This document shows, in pieces, positions 1 through 12,500 of a stretch of 64,000 bases of DNA. Origin of the DNA: Lateolabrax maculatus (Eukaryota; Chordata; Actinopteri; Acropomatiformes; Lateolabracidae). The position numbers and the translations under genes were made by a program. A model generated the notes under the pieces. The model worked only from the letters and a program-made list of their open reading frames with translations, had not been told where the DNA came from and searched no databases. Position 1 is the stretch's first letter. The number at the start of each line of letters is the position of its first letter. Location: the NCBI GenBank assembly GCA_031216445.1, contig CM062211.1:18639501-18703500 (forward strand), written 5' to 3'.

Positions 1-114
1 CGTGGCCAGACCTCTGCTGTCAGCTGCTCCACACGAGTGTCCTTCTCACAAACAGGACTCAAATCTGTGGCCGCCTTCATCCACACTTGGAAACTGGCGA
101 CAACAGCCTGTTTC
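1..114 (-). CDS. Possible internal exon of an unidentified gene, cut by the window edge
   Basis: Read on the minus strand, a pyrimidine-rich tract ends in CTCCTCAG at 122-115 and is followed by a frame open to the window edge (38 codons from position 113). The other two forward frames of this exon hit stops. The peptide begins KQAVVASFQVWMKAATDLSP and continues with a charged stretch ending near VEQLTAEVWP; it looks like amphipathic helix and has unbiased composition, unlike the repeat-derived ORFs nearby. I do not recognise the family. No upstream partner exon was found, so the call rests on the acceptor, the single open frame and the composition. It could still be a chance open frame. Confidence 0.4.
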
Positions 115-1059
115 CTGAGGAGAGCGCGAACAGGGTCATTTTCTGTCGGGTAGCCTGTCAGTTGTTTTTGTAAATTAGGCGATTAAACCTTTAGTCTGTC
201 CGGCTCCAAACTGTCAGCTTTTATGGAAGTCGATCAGTCGTTTCAGTCGTTTTTCAAGCAAAAGACAAACGTTCTCTGCTTCCTGCCTGTCAGACGTGGG
301 GAACGTTTTTCATTTTTCACGCGTGTGTGTTCTGTCACTGTACAAAACTAAACATATAATAATAATATTAATAATAATGTACAAGCTATTGTTTTACAGT
401 AAATTAAACAGTATATAAAATTAACTCAATACAATATTAAAATGCTGCTTACATGTTGCACAGTGAGTACAATTGTGTGGTACAGCTACTTTTACTGAAG
501 TGAAATACTTCTTCCATCACTGCATCGAAGTGAAGGGAAGGGAAGTGAAGTGAAGTGAAGTGAAGTGTATGGAGCCTCTCCCTCCATCGGAAGTCGTCCT
601 CTCGACACACTCAATGTCCACTTTATTAGGAACACCTGTTCAATACAGCAGCTCTGCTCGGCCATAAACTGCACACAGCACAGGCAACACACTGCACCAG
701 CTAATCAGCAATCAATAAATACATAAATGATGCTAAAATCACCAATACATACATACATACATACGTACAACGCACCTCACCTGTTGTTTAATATGTCTTA
801 TTATTTGGAGCTTTCTGTACCTGCTGGTGGATGGGACTGATCAGGTGTGATTAGGTCTACTTGAGCTGGTCAGGTGGATTGATCTAGATAAAAAAGAAAA
901 GATGCTCTCAATAAAAGAATAGAAGAATTAAATGAACAGAGTCAAACACTAAATATCATAAGATCATAAGAGCAGATTGTATCTGACTGTGCAGCTGTTC
1001 ATAAAGAAGTGTCACGTTTAGAATAAAACAATAAAAATCTAGTTTTTAAATGGAGGGTG

Positions 1060-1462
1060 ACGCACCTTGGTGTGTGTGTGAGTGTGTGTGTAATGGTTAC
1101 AGTGTGTGTGTGTCAAAGCATGACATCATCCCACCGTTTTAAGCTTTTTGACTTCGACGCAGAGAAAATGGCTCAAACACACACACATTAAAACACACAC
1201 ACACACACAGAAACACACACACTGTCCTTTAAGAGGTGCTGATGTCAGAACTCTGCTCATCTTTGTCTTCAGGATTACTGAAGCAGACCTGACTCGTGTG
1301 TGTGTGTGTGTGAGTGGGTGTGTGTGTGTGTGTGTGAGTGTGTGTGTGAGTGAGTGTGTGTGTGTACATCCAGCTTAATGTATTATCCCTATCGTCTCTG
1401 ACACATTTTACCCAGAGACTCTCTCTCTCACCATGACTCTGTGGAACAAACTGCTGACTGCG

Positions 1463-1502
<40 letters not shown>

Positions 1503-2456
1503 ATTGTGTATATCACTCCCACTTTATCCATTTAAATGTGTGTGTTTTAAGTGTGCGCTTGAGTTGTGTAAATATTGTATCACGAGGTAACGCTGTGCTG
1601 GTTTTTACAGTGCTGCCTACACGGCCAAAAGTATGTGGACACCTGAACATTACCTGAATAGGTGATTCATTAATGTGAACAGCCTCCATTCGTCTGTGTA
1701 GAAATACTACCAGTAAAGTCCTACGTTCAGAGCTTTACTTCAGTAAAAGTACAAAACCAATTTTTTTTAACCCTTTTTTTTTTTAACCAAAAACAAACAA
1801 CAGTAGAAGTTGAATATTGGCCAAACCAATAATCGCTCTAGTGCTGAAACAATTGTTGGTTAATTGATTAAATCACATTAGTTATCAAGCAAAAACACAA
1901 AATATTCTCTGATTTAAAGCCTCTAAAATCACAGAAAACTGAATATATTTGGGTTTTAAACTATTTGAGTGTTGAAATACTCTGTTACAAGTAAAAGTCC
2001 TGCATTCACAATATACTTAAAATACCAAAAGTAGAAGTACTCATTATGCCAGAATAATATATATTATATTATTGGATTCTAATTATTAAACATTAATGTG
2101 TTCATCACTTTAATGTTGCAGCTGGTGGAGCAGATGTATAACAAAACATCATATTTTATTTGTTATATTTATAATATAAAATCTGTAAAGTAGCTAATGT
2201 ATCAAATAAATAGTGGAGTAAAAAGTACAGTATTTACCTGTGAGATGTGGTGTAGTAGAAATATGAAACACATGAGAAGAAAATACTGGAGTAAAGTACA
2301 AGTACCTCAAATTTCTGCTTACCACCTGAGTAAATGTACTTAGTTACTTTCCATCTCTGGTGACTGACTGATGAAACTGATGAAACAGGAGCCAGTTACT
2401 GTCCTTCATCTGTTACACTCACACACACACACACACACTCTCACACTCACTCAGTC

Positions 2457-2489
<33 letters not shown>

Positions 2490-2634
2490 GCCCTGGGCGG
2501 CGTCCAGGTGGACCGCCAAGCTGCTGGCATCACACACATACTCATTTTCTACTTGGATAAACCCAGCATGGACACACTCACACAAAACACTTATTAATAC
2601 ACTTCCACACACACACGCACACAAACACACTCTC

Positions 2635-2666
<32 letters not shown>

Positions 2667-2850
2667 ACATACTATGTCCACTGACACTGAAACCTGCAGA
2701 GAGAGAAGAGTGTTTTCACTAGTTTCTCTCATCTATTTCATCCATTATTGTCCTTAAGAAGCTCACACACACGTATTGTGTGTACTTGTATGTGTTTGTG
2801 TTTGTGTGTATGTGTTTGTGTGTACTTGTATGTGTTTGTGTGTGTGTTTG
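1060..2850. repeat. Cluster of AC/GT dinucleotide arrays
   Basis: Pure or near-pure (GT)n or (AC)n runs occur near 1298-1365, 1463-1501, 2417-2482 and 2636-2660, with shorter interrupted runs between them and GTTTGTGTGTATGT variants at 2775-2850. They account for every ORF in this interval. Confidence 0.9.
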
Positions 2851-3737
2851 TTGTGGCAGCTGCAGCCTGAAGATAAACTCTTTTCCTCTCTGAGGTTGAG
2901 TAAAGTAGAAGACGGCGTATTGGGAACTAAATTCTAGCAGAAAACTGCAGGCTGAAGACTTTAAACTCCTTTAAACTGATTATTGGATCATTTACAACTT
3001 ATCGGTCAGTTTGTTTTACTTTTTTACTTTGAATTGTTACTTTCCTTTCTGAAATATTGTTTTAAAATGAGTATTTTTCTTATGTCGGAGCTCCTGCTCT
3101 ATTACACAACAAGTGTTATTAGTGTAAGTGTGACTATTATGAGCTTAAACTGCTTTTTTCATTATCGTTCGGTCGAAAAATGTCCATCACAATTTCTCAG
3201 ATTGTCTTCAAATGTTTTTTATTGTCACACCAACAGTCTAAAGTCAAAAAAATACTCACCAAAAAAAGCTGCAAATCCTCACAATTTAGAAGCTGGAACT
3301 GGGGAATATTTGGCTTTTTTGCTTTGTTTTAAAAATGATTGATTTCAGTTTCCTCAAAGGATTTAAAAGTCTTAAATTTAATTTACAAAAGTCTTTGTTT
3401 TTCTTGCATTTGATTTTAGCAGAAACTGTTGATCCAGACCTCTGAACGTCTGTAAATGAATTTCTAATTTTTAAAACTCATTCATCCATTCATGCCTGCA
3501 GTTTCTGCTACTAATCCAAGTCCAGGTTGTGTTTAATGATTAATTGATTATACTATTAATAATTATTTTGACGTATCTCTGGGAAGTATTGACAAAATCA
3601 ACCGGTTCGCTTGTGAAATATATTAAATGGAATTTTATTAGAAATGTCTAAAAATAGTTTCTCAGAGAACCCTGCAGTAACCTGTTTATGGATTATTATT
3701 TCTGTGACATAAAGTATTATTATTACTAACTGACCCG

Positions 3738-4257
3738 TGTGTGTGTGTGTGTGTGGTTTTGTTGTCAGTACAGTTGTTGTCCAGCTGTTTGTCCTTTTGC
3801 TCTTTGGGTTTAGGTTCAGGTTGAGCCGAGCCTTCAGGGAATGAATGGAAGTCAATGCAGTGTGTGTGTGTGTGTGTGTGAGAGTGTGTGTGTGTGTGGG
3901 TGTGTGTGTGAGAGTGTGTGTGTGTGTGTGTGTGTGTGGGAGAGTGTGTGTGTGTGTGTGTGTGTGGGTGTGTGTCCATTAGGAATCAAGGTCAGTCACT
4001 CAGCAGTCCATTAAGACCATGGATTCACTCCTCTCTCTCTCCCTCTCTCTCTCTTTTGTTCTGTTTGTTTCTGGGTCTCTCCGTCTGTCTCGCTCCCCCT
4101 CGGGCTTTATCAATCACTGTCTGTCCGCCCGCCTGCCCCAGTGAATCATGGGTAGTTCTTAGCAGGACTCGGACCGTCTAAAAATTGGTGGTTTTCTCTT
4201 CAGACTACTTTGAAAGCTGTGGTTCCTCTGAGCGACCAGCAGGGGGAGTGAGAGGAT

Positions 4258-4296
<39 letters not shown>

Positions 4297-5220
4297 GGAG
4301 CGTGGAGAATCAGATTATACACACACACTCAAACACACACACACTGACACCGTGGAGGCGTCCAATCGTGTTAAAGAGCTGCAGAGGCTTGAGAGCGATA
4401 TGCAAATGAACCTACGCTTGTCATTTTTAGCAGCAGCATCTCTCTCTCTCTCTTTCTCTCTCGCTCTCTCTCTCTCTCTGCTTGTGTCAGTAAATGTGAC
4501 TCGACCATCTGCCCGACTGTCGGTTCTGTCGGTTTGAGGCATCGCTCGCCGGGTTGTTTGAGCCCTCAGGGATGTCTGACAGGTGAGGGAGGCGGAGTCA
4601 GGAGACTGAAGCTAATCAGGCTTTACCCCAAGGATGAAATCATAGTCATGTGACTCCTCTCAGATTTATGGGCACTTCTTAAATAAAAGTCTCTCTTGTC
4701 TTGATGTGTGGGGGGTCGGCTGTAACTCCTTTAATCAAAGGTTTGGTTTGCTCCTCCTGTCTGCAAGTTAAACAGTAAAAGTCCTGATTTCAGTATAATC
4801 AGTGAAATGTAGTGAAAGTATTTCCACAGTAAAATGTCCCCTGTGCCTGTTGTACTATTATATATTCTATCATTAGATTATTATTCCTCATCATTCATGG
4901 AAAAGCAGGATTTTACTGTTGGAGCTCATTTTGAACTGTTTTGTATCAGACTGCAGCTGATGATTATTTTCATTCTGGATCCATCTGCTTGTTTTCATGG
5001 TTTTAGTTTTGTTCAGTGTTGAATTGAGCTTCTCCAGTTTGCTTCTGTTGTTACATTTAAAATGCAGAAGCCAAAGAATCTGGAAGCTTCTTTTCACACC
5101 AGCGTTCAGTAAGATTTTCTGGGAATTTCAGTCGGGCTTCAGAGGCGAAAATGGCCGCGAGAGATTTCTGGAAGTCGGCATCGGAAGTATAAACTATTCA
5201 AGCTACTCACCTGTTCAAAC

Positions 5221-5265
<45 letters not shown>

Positions 5266-5475
5266 GTAAATCTGTCTGAACTCTGAACTTTGACCTCTGC
5301 ATATGACACAGTGATTGGCAGCTGGTCTGCAGGGTGTCGGTGACAGTCAGGGAACTATGTTTGGTGTGTGTGTGTGTGTGTGTGTAATGACCTCTGACCC
5401 CTGACCCCTGTCATGTCCTGACAGCTCTTGTATCCCATGATGCCTTGCTGCCTGACAGACGGAAAAATGCTGACG

Positions 5476-5508
<33 letters not shown>
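3738..5508. repeat. Second cluster of AC/GT arrays with CT-rich tracts
   Basis: GT runs at about 3738-3755, 3860-3976 (interrupted by GAGA steps) and 4262-4288, AC runs at 5221-5265 and 5480-5508, and CT-rich tracts at 4030-4055 and 4439-4480. No gene is associated with them. Confidence 0.85.
4738..4992 (+). repeat. Truncated copy of a dispersed repeat shared with 22230 and 13165
   Basis: This interval is almost identical to 22230-22480 in the same orientation, with only a few substitutions seen by eye. It matches the reverse complement of 12990-13165. It contains the shared phrase CACAGTAAAATGTCCCCTGT and stops just after GGATCCATCTGC, where the other copies continue. The low divergence suggests recent activity or gene conversion. 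I cannot assign a transposon family. Confidence 0.8.
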
Positions 5509-5510
<2 letters not shown>

Positions 5511-6456
5511 AACAGGAATGAGAAACTCACTATTTAACTAATTATTTAACAGAAACCACCCAAACTGTTTGATCCAGTGACCCAGCAATCATGTAAAAAT
5601 AACCCTGACACTGGGTGAGATCACCCCGCTGCTACTGAGGGAGTTTTTGTTAGTAGACTGCAAATCGAAGCATAATTTTGTGAGATTACGTTTGATTGAT
5701 TGAGTTTGATTGTCGTTGTTTATGCAGATTTTGTTATTATAAGAACAGCAGATGATTTTAATAGTTTAGCTTTTTTTACATCACATATCTACCATTACAG
5801 AGTCCTGCGGTCAGCCTGTTTGTTGTTTTCACGCCACAAACGAGAGTTGTTTGAACAGCAGTTTGGTTTGTTTGGTTCCCACCAGCTTTTACACCACAAA
5901 GAACAGGAAACGCACCAAACGGTGTGAAAGCATCTCTGTACTGTTTGATATTTGAAAAGCTGTTTTTTTCTGTTCAAAAAGATCAACAGAACAATGACCT
6001 TGTTTTTAGCTTTATGGTGTCTCTGATTATATTTGGGATGAAACACACAGTGACCTGGTTAATCATCTTCCCCCGGTGCATGATTATAATATTCTGATCA
6101 CAGTCTGCTCTCCACAGACTGTCGATTTCTCATTTCCTCAGCCAACATGCCCATGAGGGAGGATCCTGGACGGGCTGCCGATGGAGCCTGAGCTGGGCAA
6201 CCTGAATGGATTGGGAAAGGAGGGAGGGAATGCAGAATATGCAGTGTGGGAGGCTTAGGCTGTTCCACATCGTAACCAACCTCTCTGAACTTACATTTCT
6301 CACAGTTACGGTTTGGTTTAGGGACAGAAATAATGGGAAGGATCACAGTTTGGGTTAAATTTACTACTTTGTGAAAGGGATACTTCAGATTGGCGGTTGT
6401 TTGAGGCAGTTAACTATAGTCAGTGTGTTACCTACAGTAGATGGCGGTCGGCAGTT

Positions 6457-6930
6457 TGCTGCTGTGGACGGAGTCAGCAGCAAAATGGATTTAAGCCTCC
6501 TAAAAGAATCTATATCAGTTTAAGTATACGCTATATCTAGAATATTTTCACTGCTTTACTTTGCCTTCAGACAGCTTTTTCACCCGTTATCTCCATATAT
6601 GCTCTCTTCACAGACACCAGACTCTTTTGACAAAAACTGATTTTACCTCGCAGAACACGGGAGCTGCTGGACCGCCGCTGCCTCGAACTAACATGTTAAA
6701 AGTTCAAACTCACACAATAACAGAAACAAACTAACCGATCGAGGTAAAATCACTGTTTTTGTCAAAGGAGTCTGGTGTCTGTGAAGAGAGCATAGATGGA
6801 GATAACTGCGAAAAAGCTGTCTAATGGCAAAGTAAAGCAGTGAAAATATTCTAAATATAGCGCACACTTAAACTGATATTGATTTTTTTAGGCTGAAATC
6901 TGTTTATCTGCTGACCCCGTCCACAGCATT
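6457..6930. mobile_element. Fold-back element with about 190-bp inverted arms
   Basis: Positions 6457-6650 are a close inverted copy of 6740-6930, separated by a spacer of about 90 bp. Both arms share GCTGTGGACGG, ATATCAGTTTAAGT, AATATTTTCACTGCTTTACT and GCTCTCTTCACAGACACCAG, in order, with scattered mismatches. There is no coding capacity. A partial single-arm relative lies at about 56595-56650. This is the structure of a fold-back type miniature transposon, or of an element inserted twice head to head; the family was not identified. Confidence 0.8.
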
Positions 6931-7555
6931 AAGGTTAGGGGAGCTTATTTTGTCTCAGTTACAATAAAAACCAAGTAGAAACCAAACAGCTGTCGGTAGT
7001 TTTAACACATTCGCCCACAGAAGGAAACTTTCAGCCACCAGATGAAGCGATTAAGACCCTCGTCAACCCTAAGTCTGTTAATTGGACACTGTGATTAGAG
7101 CTGGGGTCTCTCGGAGATTATCGCTCCACACGGGGGTGACTTGTAGCTCTCCAAGGCCTCATTAACATCCCACATGGGGCCCATATGGAGCCATATTATT
7201 GTGCCAGCCCATCACTAACCCATGCGGGGTCGCCATGTTGGTAGGGCCGGACATTAACTGGTTTTATTTTCCACAATCAAAACACGTGTTTTATAATAGA
7301 AGTCCAGTATCAGTCTCTCCTCACCTCCTCACCTCTCAGGGAGCTTTCCTATTGGCTACCGTGGCTCCTCGCCTCCTCGCCTCCTTCACCCACAGCTCAG
7401 CTCCTCACAAACAGGTGACGCAAGAGAAACACCTGGTTACCTGATCACTGTTGCTCTGGTAACACTGAGTGTAGGAGCGTTTAGGACACACCTGTGACTC
7501 CTCGTCGAGGACGGAGGAGTGAGGAGGAAAAGGAATTAGTTGAATGGAATGCATC

Positions 7556-8220
7556 TCTAGTATCCTTTCTTTACATCCTCATCTCCTTGTCTCCTCTCCT
7601 TCTCTTCTCTTTGTTTCCCCTCCTTTCCTAGTTTCCTTTCCTCACATTCCCACTCATCTTCCTCCCCCATTTCCTCCCTCTCCACTTCTACCCTCTTCTT
7701 ATCTTCTCCATGTTTCCTCTCCTCTCCTTTCCTTCTTATTTCCTTGTTTCCTCCCTCTCCTCCTCTTCCTTCTTTATACCCATCTCTTCTCCTCTCTTCT
7801 CTTTCATTTCTCCTTGTTTCCTCTCTACTTTCCTTTCCTCACATTTCTTTGATCCTCCTCCCCTCATTTCTTCTCCTCCTCTTCCATTTCTCTTCCTCCC
7901 CTCTCCTTTCCTAGTTTCCTTCCATCTCTACTCGTCCCCATGTTTCCTCTCCTTTCCTAGTTTTCCCTCCTTTTATTTAATCCTCATCTCCTTGTCTCTT
8001 CTCCTCCTTTCATCCTCCTCTCCTTGTTTCCTCTCATCTTCTTCCTATTTCTTTTCTTCCATCTCCTTTTCCTGCTCTCATCCCCTCCCCTCTTCTTCCC
8101 TTGCTTCCTCTCTTCTCCTCTCTTATCTTCTAGTTTCCTCTTATCTTCCTTCTCTCCTTGTTTCCTGTCCCTGTTTCTTCCCCTTGTTTCCTCTCCTTGT
8201 TTCCTCCCCTCCCTCCCAAT
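7556..8220 (+). repeat. Long degenerate polypyrimidine tract
   Basis: About 660 bases of the plus strand are overwhelmingly C and T, built from degenerate repetitions of phrases such as CTCCTTGTTTCCTCTCC and CCTAGTTTCC. The long ORFs at 7544-7852, 7710-8300 and 8024-8422 are translations of this tract and the adjacent (AC)n array, rich in Ser, Phe, Leu and Pro, and are not genes. Such strand asymmetry can form triplex or R-loop structure. Confidence 0.85.
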
Positions 8221-8245
8221 GTTCAATTACAGACCACTCTCTGGA

Positions 8246-8289
<44 letters not shown>

Positions 8290-8321
8290 CATATCAGTGA
8301 GGGGGAGGGGAGAGCTCTCAG

Positions 8322-8369
<48 letters not shown>

Positions 8370-8654
8370 AGGAGGAGGAGGATGAGGACGATAGTAGGAA
8401 AGGAAACAGAAAATATGGATAGTGGAGGAAGGAAGGAAAAATGGAAGCAGTGGAACAAAGGAAGACAGGATGCAACAAAGGATGGAAGGAGCTAATGAAG
8501 GAAACAAAGCTCATTTCTTCTCTGCTGACTCCTCAAGTGCACATTTACAGCGTGAACACACACACACACATTCACACACAATGCTGAGATGGAGGAGTGG
8601 TGTGTTAGAGGGCGAGAACAGCGAGCGAGTGTGTGTGTGTGTGTGTGTGTGAGC

Positions 8655-8822
8655 TGCGAGCCCTGTGATTGGCTGAGCCCGGCTAGATGCACCAACAGCC
8701 GAAAGAAGACGGGAACAGAGGAGGAGGAGAGGGAGGCTGCGGATAGAGCAGAGAATACAAAGAGCATGTGAGTGTGTGTGTGTGTGAATACACATATGTG
8801 TATGTGTGTGTCGGACATCCAG

Positions 8823-8859
<37 letters not shown>

Positions 8860-9028
8860 GTAGAGAAGGCGAGCAAGAGGAAACCTGATCCCACTCTCTC
8901 TCTCTCCCTGTGGAATAACGCTTTCCGTTAGTGCTCGTCGTTATTAGCCTCGCTGTGAGCTCATAGCTCAGCCTGGACCAGGTCTGGCCTCGGTCCAGTT
9001 CGGACCTGGTCTGGTGCTGGTGGGGTGG
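8655..9028 (+). promoter_or_regulatory. Possible promoter/leader of an alternative grip1 first exon
   Basis: An inverted CCAAT box (GTGATTGGCTGAG, ATTGG at 8668-8672) lies about 360 bases upstream of the ATG pair at 9029/9032. The nearest 100 bases are GC-richer than their surroundings. I see no clear TATA box. The start site is unknown; the call depends on the exon at 9029 being real. Confidence 0.3.
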
Positions 9029-9167
9029 ATGATGGAGCGGTTCCTGGCTCTGCTGCGCCTGCTGGGCAGGAGGAGGCGAGGGAGGAGGTACCGGGCGGAT
9101 GACGATTACCAGGAAGGCTACGAAGACGTTTACTACTACACCAGCAAGTACAACACACACCTACTGA
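9029..9167 (+). CDS. grip1: Candidate alternative first coding exon of grip1
   Basis: Two adjacent ATGs (9029, 9032) open a frame whose product starts MERFLALLRLLG, continues with an Arg-rich cluster, then an acidic Tyr-rich segment (DDDYQEGYEDVYYYTSKYN) and HLL. The second ATG has A at -3 and G at +4. The exon is followed by a strong donor, GTGAGT at 9168, which leaves it in phase 1. Canonical grip1 exon 1 also ends in phase 1, so splicing to exon 2 at 27414 stays in frame, with N replacing D at the junction. Mammalian GRIP1 is known to have alternative N-termini, including a palmitoylated one, but I do not recognise this peptide. It could instead belong to an unseen gene. Confidence 0.5.
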
Positions 9168-9495
9168 GTGAGTGAGTCCCATAGAGAAACACTGGGGGGG
9201 GTATTGTTCTGCTGGAAGAGCGGGCGAGGTACGAGGTGAGTGTAGAGAGCGAGAGAGGAGCTTATCAACAGATTATAGCACTTGAAGTAGCCCTGAGTGT
9301 GTGTGTGTGTGTGTGAGGTCCTGTATTATAGATGAAGGTCGTTAGCGAAATGCTGCTCAGTTACAGTACACACACACACACGCACACACACACACACACA
9401 CTCAGGTATCCAGGTGACAGGGGGAGCCAGGTGGTTTGTGGGTAATAACAAGTGAGGAAGTGTTGACTGTGGAAAGGAATGTTGACAATGTGGGG

Positions 9496-9543
<48 letters not shown>

Positions 9544-12500
9544 GGTCTCATTGTTGCTTCATATTCTCATTAGAAATCTGTCATTCGTTATTCTTTAGGT
9601 TTGTTTGTATTTATTAATCAGAATCTGCTTTACTGACCAACTATGTGTAAACACACAACGAGTTTAACTCTGGTTTTTCGTTGCTTTAAATGTTCTTACA
9701 CAGAAATAAACAACAACAAAGCTGAAAAACAGTAAAAATAAATAATTAACTATAACGTAGGTAAGAAATAGATGTGTACATAAATACATAAAAACAACAT
9801 CGTAAAATATCTCAGTCAGACTGTTACGTGAATATAACAGTACAAAGAGTGCTGGAATAAATATTGAAAGGATTAATGTAATAGATTACTTTATATACAT
9901 GAAGTAGGTGGATATGTAAACATGTCAGCTTGCTTAGATTTGTATTTTAATGATTTATATTTGTCAAAGTGCAACTGTACGAACGAGGCATTTTGCCACA
10001 GGCTCCATCAGCTTCGCTCTAATTAAAAAGGAAACCTGATTTTAATTAATATTAAAGATTAATTATGTTATTGTGACCCAGATCAGGGATTCCCACAGTG
10101 TTTTATACTACCTGAAATAAAGAGCGCCTCTGCCATCATCGGAGGAAAATATTATATTTTTTCTAAATATATTAGTCTTGTTAAAAGCCGCCTGTGGAAA
10201 CACAAGCAAACACAAGCACATATGCACCACATAGACAGTCATGCTGCTGGTTTGTTGTTGTTCTTCTTCTTCTTAATATTATTATCACTGTTGACGGCGA
10301 TGAAGACGACTGCTAGCTGGCAAACATGCATGTAAACAATACAGGATTTAAAATACTGAAGAAGAAAAACTCCACAGGGCAACTTTAAGTTTTCTCATGT
10401 TAGGAAAAGTTAAAGATGGGGACACAACACAACCAAACTTTTTTCTTCCTCTTTTGGCCTTTTCAGCACAAATGTGGCTGCTTATAAACGCGACGGTGGG
10501 CATTCTCGCTGGATTCGCCGCCCAATCACTACTGAGCATGTGCAGTTAGTTATCACCAGTGGAGTCTGTACTGATTTTGAAGTTCGTTAAAGTTTGTATT
10601 GATCACCTGGACTGTAAAGACCTGAGCAAACTCCATCTGGCCTTGAGAGGAGATTGTTTTAACTGTGTTCCAGATGTTGAATCATGTTTTGAATGTGGCT
10701 CGATTCTCAATTTCTGGTTTCAGCTCGGCTAACGCACAGTTTTACATTGTGGTCTCTATTTGTATTTATGTTCCTTTTATTAGACGGAGGACAGCAGAGA
10801 GCTGATAGGAGATGAACCGGGGCTGTTGTGATTACACTGTAAACCCCTCGGGCCCCATGAGGCTCCAGGTTAATTGAAGCATACTGGAGTCATTTATGTT
10901 ACGGCCATTTAGACTTCCTTCCTGACAGATCGCAAATTTTCCTCTCAGTTTGGCACTAAATACTACAATACCCATGAGCCTCAGTTGCCCCTGCTTTGTT
11001 GATGCAACCCAGCACAAAACCCTGCAACATGGCTGCCAAACTGATGCAAAAATGTAGCCAAAATGAATCGAGTTCCCCCACCGATGTCTGCAAAGCTCAA
11101 CCTGCTGTTGGCCTCCCTCTCAGATCAGATGTTTGTTCCCACAGAGCCCAGTGGGAGTTGTGGTTAACTCAACGTGTTCTGTCTTGTACCTTGACTTGTT
11201 TGTGCTCATTGTGGTTGTCTGTCTTTTAAACTTGGCCACTGAAACGGGACCCTGCTTCTCGACTGACGAAACAACATCCACATTGTGTAATTTACATTTA
11301 TTTTTATATTTTGCACATTTGAATTTCAAAAACTATACAAATACCTTGTTCTACACGTGTTTCCTACAATGTCTGTATCATCTTATCAACCATAAAAGTT
11401 TAAGAAATCATAAAAAGAAAACTTACATTATTTTAATAATACGGCTTAATTTGATAATATATTCCTTGGAACTAAATCTGCAAATAAAGATTATTGTGAT
11501 TATTGTCCAAGATGACGCCTTTTAAAATGTCTTGTTTTGTCTCATCAACAGTCCAAAACTCGAAGATATTCAGTTTACAACGATATAAAACAGAGCACAC
11601 TGGAGTTTTTCCTTAAGAAACTACTCTCAACATTTTATTATTAACATTGTTGGTTATTTTTCTACCAATCGACTGACCGTTGCAGCTCTACAACACAAAG
11701 AAGGACTTGGACATTCGTGTCAATTTAATTATCTGCTGAATCTACACTCAGACATCTCCGGAGCTGAAATGAGATTCAGAAATGTTTTAGTTTTTGTGGG
11801 TGAACTCCGGTTCACATCCGTCTCCCTCCAGAGAAATCTCCAACAGGACTTGAACTCGCCGCCACTAAACTGTTTACACTGATTAAAGAGTTTGCAAGCG
11901 CTCCCAGCTGCGAGCGGACGATAAAGGATTCACTTTGGTATCCGGCCTCGTCGTCTCAGATGTTTCTGAACGAACCCGACCAGCAGATCAGCTGCAGAAC
12001 GCTCAACATTCGGCTGTTTTGCTGCTGAAAAAGCCACAAATGCTGTAAATCCGACACCTTTGTGGAAGCTTGTTTGGGTAAATTTCTCATTAGTTATTTA
12101 AAACATAGTTTTTGTATGGGTGTTAATCAGTGACACTGAACTTTATTAGTCCTTTTTCAAAATGACAGTGTGAAGCAGAGCTGCCAAGAGACATTTCTCG
12201 CAGCTACCAGCTAGTGTGCAGTGTGAGTGTGTGTGTGTGTGTGTGTGTTTAGCCCAGCGTGTGATTCTATATGAAGGCAATTTAACGCTGGTTGACTGGC
12301 TAACCCACAGACACACACACACACACTCCTCAGATGGTGCTCAGTGTGATTTTAGTATTTTTTTTTATTCGGGCATTGATTTAGCCCAGTTTGGCCTGTT
12401 TAACCTGGTTGGTTGTCAGTTGCGGGTGGCATCAACCACCTTTTTACCTTAAAAATAATTTACAAGAGTTCTCCACAGATTTAGCATTTCACTCCTATGA

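Larger units (their letters stand above)
115..6456. other. Non-coding, repeat-rich stretch with no gene seen
   Basis: No exon with convincing splice sites or protein-like composition was found. ORFs here are either translated AC/GT arrays (1148-1657, 2371-2757, 3686-3979) or AT-rich chance frames such as 2983-3342. The stretch holds fragments of dispersed fish repeats: a TTTATTAGGAACACCTG fragment near 623, an AAAAGTATGTGGACACC fragment near 1627, and pieces of the CAGTGGTGGAA-type hAT element near 1700-2360. Confidence 0.6.
8250..9541. repeat. AC/GT arrays around the candidate alternative grip1 exon
   Basis: Arrays at 8250-8287 (AC), 8324-8366 (GT, followed by GGA repeats), 8627-8651 (GT), 8825-8857 (GT), 9298-9314 (GT), 9369-9402 (AC) and 9499-9541 (AC). 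The 170-base candidate exon at 9000-9170 is an island of unbiased GC-rich sequence among them. Confidence 0.9.

Noticed and set aside
7544..8422. Three overlapping Ser/Phe/Leu/Pro-rich ORFs of up to 196 codons
   Set aside because: They translate a polypyrimidine tract and the adjacent (AC)n array. No domain, splice site or unbiased composition.
8492..9160. 222-codon minus-strand ORF
   Set aside because: It runs through several AC/GT arrays and is antisense to the candidate exon at 9029. The composition is repeat-driven.
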